The notes beneath the pieces were generated by a model, which saw nothing but the letters and a program-made list of their open reading frames with translations, had not been told where the DNA came from and ran no database searches. The position numbers and the translations under genes are program-made. Shown here one piece after another: positions 1-6,505 of a stretch of 37,215 nt of DNA. Source of the DNA: an uncultured Clostridia bacterium (GTDB lineage Bacteria; Bacillota; Clostridia; Oscillospirales; Ruminococcaceae); assembly GCA_947629335.1 (NCBI GenBank), contig CANRDI010000017.1, positions 1 to 37,215 of the forward strand, given 5' to 3'. The number at the start of each line of letters is the position of its first letter. Within the stretch, counting starts at the first letter, position 1.

Positions 1-77
1 AAGCTCAACGCTAACGTTGCAGGTCTTAAAAAGTCAAGCGAGAAACTTTCAAGCGGTTACAGAATTAACCGTGCAGG
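1..77. repeat. 5' flagellin inverted repeat, left arm
   Basis: Bases 1-77 match the reverse complement of 4632-4708 without a mismatch, and similarity of roughly 90-95% continues for at least another 120 nt. They encode the same N-terminal residues of the two opposed flagellins. The repeat probably continues to the left of the window. Such an arm can support inversion or gene conversion and can also break short-read assembly. Confidence 0.93.
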
Positions 78-2244
78 TGACGACGCGGCAGGTCTTGCAG
101 TTTCTGAGAAGATGAGAAGCCAGATTAGAGGCTTGAACCAGGCAGTTCGCAACTCTCAGGACGGTATCAACATGATCCAGACTTTCGAGGGTGCAGCTCA
201 GGAAACACACAGCATTCTCCAGAGAATGAAGGAACTTGCAAGCGAATCCGCTAACGGCACTTACGACAACTACACCGACCGTGCGGCTATGCAGCTTGAA
301 TTCGAGCAGTTGAACGATGAGTTGAACCAGATAGCTGATACAGACTTCAACGGAACTGTTGTTTTGAACGGTGGAGAGATGTCTGACGGTTTGAAGGCAG
401 TTGACGGTGAATTTGATTATGCTAACAAGGCAGGTCAGGTAGCTGAAGAAAACGCTAAAATCCTTGCAGACGCACAGGCTGCGGCTCAGAAGAATATTGA
501 CGCTGCTCAGAAGAAATTTGACAGCGCATTCGCAACATATGACGCAACCGAAAACCGCGATCTTTGCTTAAGCGGCGATGCAGTTCAGTGGAATACTGTT
601 GATGACAACACATATACCGCTGAAGCGGCTAACGATTTGTTTGCTGCGGCAGCAAACACAGATGGCGATACGTTGGAAGATTTGGGCGTTAGCGAATTTA
701 ACGTTGAGTTTCAGTACGATGAAGATGATGGCTGGAGTGTACTTAAAGCTTGGTATATCGATGGTGATGGAAAAGAACAAGAACTCGATGCTTCATCTTT
801 TGAAACTCTTATTGGTGCTGACGGCACAATAGAATCAACCGAAAACGGTGGCTTTATAGTTGGTGGTGGCGTTTATGGAAACGCTATATTTGCAGGTTCC
901 GAAGCGAAAACAGGCGATGTTGTCTCGTTGAAATACACTAACAGCGCAACTTCTTCGACCGCTCCTTCCAACATTGGTATGGACGAGGAAAGCCTGAGAA
1001 ACGATGCTGGTGTTGCCGCTCCCAAGCTTGAACTTTCCGAAGATGCACAAAATCCTGACAAAATGTCGCCTGAAATGTTGGAGGCTCTTAACAAACTCGA
1101 TCAAGCAACGATTGAGTTCCAGTATTCTCCCGACGGATTGACCGCTACTATAAGTGATGATTCTCTTACAATCACCGATAACACAGACGGTACATTTAGC
1201 ATTTCGTTCAAGGATTCCGAGGGTAACGATGTTACGCTTGCAACGGTTACCATGCAGGAGGCTCATGAGTCCACTACCGGAAATACAGCGAGTGCGACGG
1301 CGGGAGGCAATTTCAATGCTGGTGCAGCGGGCAAAACGCTTGAATATAAAACTGTTGGTGATGCTACAGGTTGGTACGAGAAGGGTACCGAAACTGCCGT
1401 TGATTTGACAAGTGTTAGTGTTGATGGTCAAACTTTAAATGTAACTGTTAGTGGGACAGCGGTAGTTGGTGATGAAATCGTTATCAAACCGACTGAAAAC
1501 TCAACAAATGTAGAATTCGAGTATGTTGGACAGAAAGCTACTTCCGGCAAGGTATCCTTTGGTGTTGCTCTTGACGAAGGCAAGTTCAACGCTACGGCTG
1601 TAAAGCCCACTATCGATCCGACAACCAGCCCTGACGGTGTTGATTCCAGAGCAATCGACAAGGCATATGAGAACGCAAAGAAGGCTCTTGAAGAGGCTAA
1701 AGCAGCATATCCTAAGAGCATTGATGATCTTCCCGACAATTCCGGCGTAACCAAGGCTGACGCGTTCGACAACTCGACCGCTCGCATGACTTACACCGAG
1801 AATATCGTTCTCCAGACAGGCGCAAGAACCAAGGACGCTGTTAACTTCACATTTTCTTACAACCGCGATGGTACTGCCGACATGGGCGACCTCAAGGCTA
1901 ATCTTAACCTTTCTTCGCGCGAGGACGGCTTGAACACCGCTAATCTGTCGCTTGCAACGCAGGAAGATGCTAACCATGCTATCGACCAGATCGACAAGGC
2001 GATCAACAAGACTTCTATGGTTCGCGCTACATTCGGCGCTATCCAGAACCGTCTTGAACACAAGATCACCAACTTGACAACAACAAGCGAGAACCTGCAA
2101 GAAGCTGAAAGCTCGATAAGAGATACAGACATGGCACAGGAAATGATGAACTATACAAAGTACAACATTCTCCAGCAGGCTGCACAGTCTATGCTCGCTC
2201 AGGCAAATCAGCAGCCGCAGTCTATCCTCCAGCTTCTCGGCTAA
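1..2244 (+). CDS. fliC: Flagellin A, 5' end cut by window edge
   Basis: Flagellin, the filament subunit exported by the flagellar type III system. The frame is open from base 1. By comparison with flagellin B, only 8 N-terminal residues (24 nt) are missing, giving about 755 aa, far longer than the usual 270-500. The conserved N-terminal D0/D1 helices cover roughly residues 9-130, including an LQRMKELA stretch that aligns with the TLR5-contact helix of other flagellins. C-terminal D1/D0 covers about the last 145 residues and ends in QQPQSILQLLG. The middle ~450 residues are hypervariable, with Ala/Lys-rich helical segments on either side of a Thr/Gly/Asp-rich beta-like region. The gene faces flagellin B tail to tail, and both ends are nearly identical in DNA to that gene. 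Its promoter lies outside the window. The flagellin call is certain; the switching role is inferred. Confidence 0.97.
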   Translation, partial: KLNANVAGLKKSSEKLSSGYRINRAGDDAAGLAVSEKMRSQIRGLNQAVRNSQDGINMIQTFEGAAQETHSILQRMKELASESANGTYDNYTDRAAMQLEFEQLNDELNQIADTDFNGTVVLNGGEMSDGLKAVDGEFDYANKAGQVAEENAKILADAQAAAQKNIDAAQKKFDSAFATYDATENRDLCLSGDAVQWNTVDDNTYTAEAANDLFAAAANTDGDTLEDLGVSEFNVEFQYDEDDGWSVLKAWYIDGDGKEQELDASSFETLIGADGTIESTENGGFIVGGGVYGNAIFAGSEAKTGDVVSLKYTNSATSSTAPSNIGMDEESLRNDAGVAAPKLELSEDAQNPDKMSPEMLEALNKLDQATIEFQYSPDGLTATISDDSLTITDNTDGTFSISFKDSEGNDVTLATVTMQEAHESTTGNTASATAGGNFNAGAAGKTLEYKTVGDATGWYEKGTETAVDLTSVSVDGQTLNVTVSGTAVVGDEIVIKPTENSTNVEFEYVGQKATSGKVSFGVALDEGKFNATAVKPTIDPTTSPDGVDSRAIDKAYENAKKALEEAKAAYPKSIDDLPDNSGVTKADAFDNSTARMTYTENIVLQTGARTKDAVNFTFSYNRDGTADMGDLKANLNLSSREDGLNTANLSLATQEDANHAIDQIDKAINKTSMVRATFGAIQNRLEHKITNLTTTSENLQEAESSIRDTDMAQEMMNYTKYNILQQAAQSMLAQANQQPQSILQLLG

Positions 2245-2245
2245 T
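2163..2245. repeat. 3' flagellin inverted repeat, left arm
   Basis: The last ~80 coding bases and the stop codon of flagellin A are identical to the reverse complement of 2698-2780, the 3' end of flagellin B. Weaker similarity continues through the two downstream terminators. The protein ends are therefore kept identical at DNA level, as expected if the genes exchange sequence. Confidence 0.92.
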
Positions 2246-2286
2246 CGCCTTGAAACTGCATGAACGCGGTTTAACAAACAAATTTT

Positions 2287-2312
2287 CCCCTCTCAAACGA
2301 GAGGGGATTTTT
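2287..2312 (+). terminator. Terminator of flagellin A
   Basis: Perfect 8-bp stem CCCCTCTC/GAGAGGGG with a 4-nt loop, followed by ATTTTT. It lies 43 nt after the flagellin A stop. A homologous hairpin follows flagellin B, so the terminator belongs to the duplicated unit. Confidence 0.9.
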
Positions 2313-2313
2313 G

Positions 2314-2352
2314 TTGACATAAATTGACAAGCAATGCTGATTGTGATATAAT
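2314..2352 (+). promoter_or_regulatory. Consensus promoter of the small toxin gene
   Basis: TTGACA at 2324-2329, a 17-nt spacer and TATAAT at 2347-2352 form a perfect sigma-A promoter. A second TTGACA lies at 2314-2319 and an overlapping second TATAAT at 2352-2357. Transcription would start near 2359 and run through the 31-codon ORF to the terminator at 2509-2545. Confidence 0.88.
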
Positions 2353-2399
2353 ATAATTGCCGGATTGCCACCCGAGCTTTTGCGAGGGGAGGTGATGTT

Positions 2400-2495
2400 A
2401 TGGAATACTTGCTGGAAATACTTATTTCCGTCGAAGCGGGTTTGCTCGTAGAGCTTATCTGCAGGTGGCTTGACGGACGTAACGGCAAACGGTAA
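2400..2495 (+). CDS. Fst-like small hydrophobic type I toxin (31 aa)
   Basis: A 31-residue peptide, MEYLLEILISVEAG... ending RWLDGRNGKR. It has one hydrophobic helix (about residues 4-21), then a WLD-x-R signature and a basic tail, the layout of Fst/Ldr-type membrane toxins. The start is fixed by a very strong Shine-Dalgarno, GGGGAGGTGAT, 4-14 nt upstream. A CACC at about 2369-2372 could pair with GGTG at 2391-2394 and hide the ribosome site, as in Fst leaders. Its consensus promoter, convergent antisense RNA, direct repeats and shared terminator match the par locus of plasmid pAD1. Family membership is inferred from architecture. It could instead be a harmless small membrane peptide, but the RNA layout argues against that. 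Confidence 0.75.
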   Translation: MEYLLEILISVEAGLLVELICRWLDGRNGKR

Positions 2496-2500
2496 GCACA

Positions 2501-2545
2501 AAAAAAGTCCCCTGAGACGGTTAGCAGCCCTCAGGGGATATTTTT
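2501..2545. terminator. Bidirectional terminator shared by toxin mRNA and antisense RNA
   Basis: Stem CCCCTGAG (2509-2516) with CTCAGGGG (2530-2537). On the plus strand it is followed by ATATTTTT; on the minus strand the T tail is the complement of the A run at 2501-2507. Both convergent transcripts would end here and overlap in the hairpin. Confidence 0.87.
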
Positions 2546-2581
2546 GTGATGTTATGGACTTGCTGGAGTCATTTATTTCAC
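2501..2581 (-). ncRNA. Antisense RNA antitoxin (RNAII-like)
   Basis: Predicted ~80-nt RNA. It starts near 2581, downstream of a perfect minus-strand promoter, and ends at the shared terminator. Its 5' portion is the complement of the direct repeat, so it can pair with the toxin mRNA over the ribosome site and start codon; its 3' hairpin can pair with the toxin mRNA terminator. No ORF is expected. It is inferred from sequence layout alone. Confidence 0.75.
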
Positions 2582-2587
2582 ATTTAC

Positions 2588-2616
2588 ATTATAGCACATC
2601 AATTCTGATTTGTCAA
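2588..2616 (-). promoter_or_regulatory. Consensus promoter of the antisense RNA
   Basis: On the minus strand, TTGACA (2616-2611), a 17-nt spacer and TATAAT (2593-2588), with no deviation from the sigma-A consensus. It faces the toxin promoter. Confidence 0.88.
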
Positions 2617-2630
2617 TAGTTTTTTGCAAC

Positions 2631-2656
2631 AAAAATCCCCTCTCGGTCGAGAGGGG
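2631..2656 (-). terminator. Terminator of flagellin B
   Basis: Minus-strand hairpin with 8-bp stem CCCCTCTC/GAGAGGGG, followed by ATTTTT. It is the mirror copy of the flagellin A terminator, with a different loop (GACC on this strand). Confidence 0.9.
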
Positions 2657-2697
2657 AAAATTCGTTTGTTAAACCGCATTCATACAACTTTAAGGCA

Positions 2698-2780
2698 ATT
2701 AGCCGAGAAGCTGGAGGATAGACTGCGGCTGCTGATTTGCCTGAGCGAGCATAGACTGTGCAGCCTGCTGGAGAATGTTG
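2698..2780. repeat. 3' flagellin inverted repeat, right arm
   Basis: Reverse complement is identical to 2163-2245. It covers the C-terminal D0 helix codons and stop codon of flagellin B. Confidence 0.92.
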
Positions 2781-4732
2781 AACTTGGTGTAGTTCATCAT
2801 CTCGCTTGCCATATCGGTGTCGCGGATTGCCGCTTCTGCTTCAGTCAAGTTTTCACTGGTAGTAGTGAGGTTAGTAATCTTGTGTTCAAGACGGTTTTGG
2901 ATTGCACCGAACGAAGCGCGAACCATTGATGTTTTGTTAATTGCCTTGTCAATCTGGTCAATCGCGTAGTTAGCATCTTCAGCTGTTCTAAGCGAAAGGC
3001 TTGCTGTATTAAGACCCTCCTTACGAGAAGAGAGATTGAGGTTAGCATCAAGCCCACCCATATCAGCTGATTTATCGGTGTTGTAGTTAAATGTGAAGTT
3101 TACAGCGTCTTTTGTGCGCGCGCCTACCTGCAATGTGATGTTGTCGGTGTAGGTCATACGAGCAGTAGACTTGTCGAAAGCGTCCGACTTAGAAACACCC
3201 GCTTTAGTTTCTCCGCTAAGTGCATCAATTTGTGCCTGAAGTTCATCAATCTGTTTTTGAATAGCATCATTGCTGATGGTTGTAGTTTCAACCGCAGACA
3301 CATCTGGCAGTGCTGTTGCATCAGGTGCAACATAACTTGAGAATTTCAGTTCCGCAGTTATATCATCTTTAGCTGCTCCTGAAGTATTTTCAAACTTTGC
3401 TGTGCTGAAATCAATTTCAAGCAGTGTATTTGTTCCCTTTGCGCCAGCACTGGTTAAATCGTTTATTGTTATTTTACCAGAACCAACGGTTACCCACACT
3501 TCTTTACCACCAATTTCTACTTTGGCTCCAGCTGTTCCTGCACCAACAGCAGTAGTAAGATCTGCACCGCCTAATTCACTGAATGTCACAGCACCAGTAT
3601 CCGAAAGGCTGAATTTAACACCACTTGCTTCAAGAGCCTTAAGGAACTCTTGCATATCTGCATCCATCTGCTCGTCCTTAATGCTCGACTTTACGGTTGG
3701 AGCATCACTGGTTAATTTGACTTTACCAGCAGCGTCAAGCTTATCAGCTTGAAAAGCGTCATCTGCAAAGCCCGCATTTTTCGGAGCCATAGCCTTTACG
3801 CCGGGACCCTCAAAGTTAAGCGTTATAGAATCGCCGGTATTCAGCTTAGTTGCGTCAAACAGCACGTTAACACCGCCAACATCTGCGCCAAGTGTAAATC
3901 CACCGCTACCACTTGTAGTTGTATCGCCGTTTTTGGGTGTAGCAGCAAACAATGTTTTCAGTTTTTCAGCAGACAGAGTGCCGAGAACCGTTTTACCATC
4001 TTCGCCACCCAATAATTCACCGCCGGAAACCTCATAAGTAGCTACACCATCTTTGACTGTTGCAGTCCAAGTTACGTTAATGCTCTTTACGTCACTCGGA
4101 TCAAGACCAAGATCGTTCCAAATCTTCTGAGCTTCTTTGATATCGTAGTTGTTTTCATCAACATCTTTATAGATACCCGTGCCGTCAACTGACTTGGTTT
4201 TAATATCTTCTGCCTTGGTCTCATTAAGCTTGTCAATCTGACTCTTTAAATCAGCAATTTTTGCATCAATTTGATCTTTCTTGTTGCCATAATTAAACTC
4301 GCCATCAACAGCCTTCAGTCCGTCAGACATCTCTCCGCCGTTAAGAACGATTGTTCCGTTAAAGTCGGTATCAGCAATCTGGTTAAGCTCGTCGTTAAGC
4401 TGGTCAAACTCCAACTGCATAGCCGCACGGTCGGTGTAGTTGTCATATGTACCCGTAGCGGATTCCTCAGCAAGCTCTTTCATTCTCTGGAGAATGCTGT
4501 GAGTTTCCTGAGCTGCGCCCTCGAATGTCTGAATCATGTTGATACCGTCTTGCGAGTTGCGAACTGCCTGGTTCAAGCCTCTAATCTGGCTTCTCATCTT
4601 CTCAGAAACCGCGAGACCTGCCGCGTCGTCGCCTGCACGGTTAATTCTGTAACCGCTTGAAAGTTTCTCGCTTGACTTTTTAAGACCTGCAACGTTAGCG
4701 TTGAGCTTGTTGTACGCATTCAATGCGTTCAT
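2699..4732 (-). CDS. fliC: Flagellin B, possibly a silent partner
   Basis: Complete 677-aa flagellin starting MNALNAYNKLNANVAGLKKS. N-terminal D0/D1 spans about residues 1-120 and C-terminal D1/D0 about the last 145. The central insert differs from that of flagellin A: coiled-coil-like segments (KKDQIDAKIADLKSQIDKL near 135 and IQKQIDELQAQIDAL near 500) bracket a Thr/Gly/Val-rich domain. Both termini are nearly identical in DNA to flagellin A. Unusually, the 20 nt before the ATG (read as acagaagtacagcataac) hold no recognisable Shine-Dalgarno, and I see no sigma-28 promoter on this strand. It may be unexpressed in this orientation. An active promoter of another type cannot be excluded. Confidence 0.97.
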   Translation of the reverse strand: MNALNAYNKLNANVAGLKKSSEKLSSGYRINRAGDDAAGLAVSEKMRSQIRGLNQAVRNSQDGINMIQTFEGAAQETHSILQRMKELAEESATGTYDNYTDRAAMQLEFDQLNDELNQIADTDFNGTIVLNGGEMSDGLKAVDGEFNYGNKKDQIDAKIADLKSQIDKLNETKAEDIKTKSVDGTGIYKDVDENNYDIKEAQKIWNDLGLDPSDVKSINVTWTATVKDGVATYEVSGGELLGGEDGKTVLGTLSAEKLKTLFAATPKNGDTTTSGSGGFTLGADVGGVNVLFDATKLNTGDSITLNFEGPGVKAMAPKNAGFADDAFQADKLDAAGKVKLTSDAPTVKSSIKDEQMDADMQEFLKALEASGVKFSLSDTGAVTFSELGGADLTTAVGAGTAGAKVEIGGKEVWVTVGSGKITINDLTSAGAKGTNTLLEIDFSTAKFENTSGAAKDDITAELKFSSYVAPDATALPDVSAVETTTISNDAIQKQIDELQAQIDALSGETKAGVSKSDAFDKSTARMTYTDNITLQVGARTKDAVNFTFNYNTDKSADMGGLDANLNLSSRKEGLNTASLSLRTAEDANYAIDQIDKAINKTSMVRASFGAIQNRLEHKITNLTTTSENLTEAEAAIRDTDMASEMMNYTKFNILQQAAQSMLAQANQQPQSILQLLG
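4632..4708. repeat. 5' flagellin inverted repeat, right arm
   Basis: Reverse complement is identical to window bases 1-77, covering codons 9-34 of flagellin B. Together with the left arm it bounds a ~4.7-kb segment that could invert by recombination near the two start codons. Confidence 0.93.
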
Positions 4733-4739
4733 GTTATGC

Positions 4740-4769
4740 TGTACTTCTGTTCACTCTGAAAATAGTACA
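4740..4769. repeat. Imperfect 30-bp palindrome at the flagellin B start
   Basis: TGTACT at 4740-4745 and AGTACA at 4764-4769 are perfect 6-bp inverted arms. The inner half-sites match only weakly. It lies 8 bp upstream of the flagellin B ATG, where an inversion crossover would be useful. Its size resembles a serine recombinase site, but the evidence is thin. Confidence 0.25.
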
Positions 4770-4833
4770 TGAATTTAAACAAAATATTCTTGAATTGTAA
4801 AATACTTTTGAATATTATGCACTAACTATTTGC

Positions 4834-4876
4834 TGTAATCGTGTAATGAATTGTAAAAACTTGTAATTATCTGTAA
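4834..4876. promoter_or_regulatory. Helically phased TGTAA array upstream of flagellin B
   Basis: TGTAA occurs at 4834, 4842, 4852, 4862 and 4872, spacings of 8, 10, 10 and 10 bp, with outliers at 4796 and 4902. Copies one helical turn apart would sit on one face of the DNA, as in cooperative regulator sites or a phased bend. It lies 100-145 bp upstream of the flagellin B start. The surrounding DNA is very AT-rich, which raises the chance level. Confidence 0.4.
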
Positions 4877-4964
4877 TAATATTCTAAATATTGTTAATTT
4901 ATGTAAAACAGGTGGCTGAAAAGTGCCGAAAAATTTCCAAAAATAGGTAAAAATTGCACAAAAA

Positions 4965-5000
4965 ATCCCGCATTTTACGCTCATTTGCGGGATGTTTTTT
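4965..5000. terminator. Bidirectional terminator between divergent flagellin B and recombinases
   Basis: Stem ATCCCGCA (4965-4972)/TGCGGGAT (4986-4993) with GTTTTTT on the plus side and an A run on the left that gives a T tail on the minus strand. No complete gene reads into it from either side. It would insulate flagellin B from transcription out of the recombinase side. The rest of 4733-5272 is AT-rich DNA holding only the elements listed separately. Confidence 0.75.
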
Positions 5001-5182
5001 AGCTAAATTTACTTTAAAAATTGTTTAAAAACTTATTGAAAAATGCGAAAATGACTTAAAAACAGATTAAATTTGTAAGATGAAAACTTTGCAACAAAAT
5101 AAAAAATTTCCACAAATTCAACATGAGTTGTTGAAAACTTTTATTTAATTGCACAAGGTTTTGTCACAAACACAAAAGAATG

Positions 5183-5209
5183 TAAAAAGTTGTTGACTAT
5201 TGTCGATAA
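5183..5209 (+). promoter_or_regulatory. Sigma-28 (sigma-D/FliA-type) promoter of the recombinase operon
   Basis: TAAA at 5183-5186, a 15-nt spacer and GTCGATAA at 5202-5209, one base from the flagellar consensus TAAA-N15-GCCGATAA. It lies 63 nt upstream of the first recombinase ATG and points toward it. This would place the recombinases in the late flagellar regulon, or be a displaced flagellin promoter. The match is by eye, not scored. Confidence 0.65.
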
Positions 5210-5229
5210 GTGAGAGATAATTGAAATAA

Positions 5230-5249
5230 GTAATTGTTTATTCAATTAC
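5230..5249. repeat. Small inverted repeat in the recombinase leader
   Basis: GTAATTG (5230-5236) and CAATTAC (5243-5249), a perfect 7-bp inverted repeat with a 6-nt loop, between the sigma-28-like promoter and the Shine-Dalgarno. It could be an operator, a leader hairpin or a recombinase contact site. Confidence 0.4.
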
Positions 5250-5272
5250 AATAAAATAAGGGGGTCTGATTT

Positions 5273-6499
5273 ATGATAATCAGAAAAATCGAGCCGGAAC
5301 TTCCGGCAAAACGAAAACGCGTCGCTGCTTATGCGCGCGTTTCAATGGACGGCGAAAGTATGTCAAATTCTTTAGCGGCACAGACGGATCATTTTCAAAA
5401 ACTTATTTCCGATAATCCCGAATGGGATTTTGCAGGGATCTATGCCGACGACGGAATTTCGGGAACTCAGACTGTCCACAGAAAAGAATTTCTGAGAATG
5501 CTCGACGACTGTGATGCAGGAAAAATTGATATAATCCTCACCAAGTCAATTTCAAGATTTGCGAGAAACACTATTTCTCTTCTTGAAACTGTACGGCATT
5601 TAAAGAAAATCGGCGTTGAAGTGAGATTTGAACGCGAAAAGCTCAGTACTTCCGAGGCAAAAAGCGAATTTCTTATCACTATCCTTACTTCTTTTGCTCA
5701 GGAAGAAAGCCGAAGCATTTCAGAAAATGTCAAATGGGGAATACGCAGAGGTTTTGAAAAAGGAAAAATGAACGCTTTTACGCTGTACGGCTATCGCGCT
5801 GACCACGGAACGCTTAAAGTTGTTCCAGAAGAGGCGGCTGTTATAAGGCTTATTTATGAGAATTTTTTAAACGGCTGTACGACCGCGAAAACCGAAAAAC
5901 AGTTAGCGGAAATGGGCGTTAAATCTTATCGCGGAAAGCATTTTTCAAAGGACGCCATTCGTCAGGTCTTGCGGCAGGAGAAATATACGGGCTGTGCAAC
6001 TCTCCAGAAATATTATATAGAAAACCATATCACACACAGAAAACGCCGTAATCTCGGAGAACTGCCGCAATATTTTGTTGAACAGTCTCACGAGGCTATA
6101 ATAGACAGAGAAGTTTTCGACGAGGTGCAGAAGGAAATAAAACGCCGCCGCGAGCTTGGTATTTTCGCTTCGGGAGCGGTCGTTACCAATTGTTTTACAA
6201 GTAAGATAAGATGTGAAAAATGCGGCAAAAACTACAGACGTTATAAAAAGGTTTATAAAGACGGTACGGAGTTTGTAAGGTGGCGGTGTTCGGTTAAAAT
6301 AACCCATGGCGAAGAGTTCTGCGACGGCAGGGACATAACTGAAGACGAGCTTAAAACCGCGTGTACAAAAGTACTGGGGAGCGCGGAATTTAATGAAGAT
6401 GAATTTTGCAAAAATGTAATAAATATTTCTGTAACAGAACAAAACGCTCTCCTTTTTATACTCGCTGATGAAAGTCAGCGTGTTGTTGAATGGGGGTAA
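5273..6499 (+). CDS. Serine site-specific recombinase 1 (408 aa)
   Basis: Member of the large serine recombinase family, which cuts and rejoins DNA through a serine nucleophile. The resolvase catalytic domain covers about residues 17-155, with nucleophile Ser24 in YARVS and the conserved ISRFARN and AQEESRSISENVKWG motifs. The recombinase domain covers about 165-280, and a zinc ribbon (CEKCGK ... C ... C) about 310-355. At 408 aa it is shorter than phage integrases (450-700) and has little after the ribbon. An AAGGGGG Shine-Dalgarno lies 7 nt before the ATG. It is followed after 6 nt by recombinase 2. No phage or conjugation genes lie nearby, so it is more likely a local DNA switch for the adjacent flagellins than the integrase of an element here. 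The target is unproven. Confidence 0.93.
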   Translation: MIIRKIEPELPAKRKRVAAYARVSMDGESMSNSLAAQTDHFQKLISDNPEWDFAGIYADDGISGTQTVHRKEFLRMLDDCDAGKIDIILTKSISRFARNTISLLETVRHLKKIGVEVRFEREKLSTSEAKSEFLITILTSFAQEESRSISENVKWGIRRGFEKGKMNAFTLYGYRADHGTLKVVPEEAAVIRLIYENFLNGCTTAKTEKQLAEMGVKSYRGKHFSKDAIRQVLRQEKYTGCATLQKYYIENHITHRKRRNLGELPQYFVEQSHEAIIDREVFDEVQKEIKRRRELGIFASGAVVTNCFTSKIRCEKCGKNYRRYKKVYKDGTEFVRWRCSVKITHGEEFCDGRDITEDELKTACTKVLGSAEFNEDEFCKNVINISVTEQNALLFILADESQRVVEWG

Positions 6500-6505
6500 T
6501 TTTTT

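Larger units (their letters stand above)
2392..2580. repeat. Direct repeats of the antisense module (2392-2428 and 2546-2580)
   Basis: Both copies begin GTGATGTTATGGA, continue with CTTGCTGGA and end in TTATTTC, with a 3-nt gap and a few substitutions. The first spans the toxin Shine-Dalgarno and start codon. The second lies at the 5' end of the antisense RNA, which therefore carries a strand complementary to the toxin start region. This matches the DRa/DRb arrangement of pAD1 par. Confidence 0.8.

Noticed and set aside
835-2277. Long minus-strand ORFs inside flagellin A
   Set aside because: They are shadows of the biased flagellin codons; none has a ribosome site or a recognisable product.
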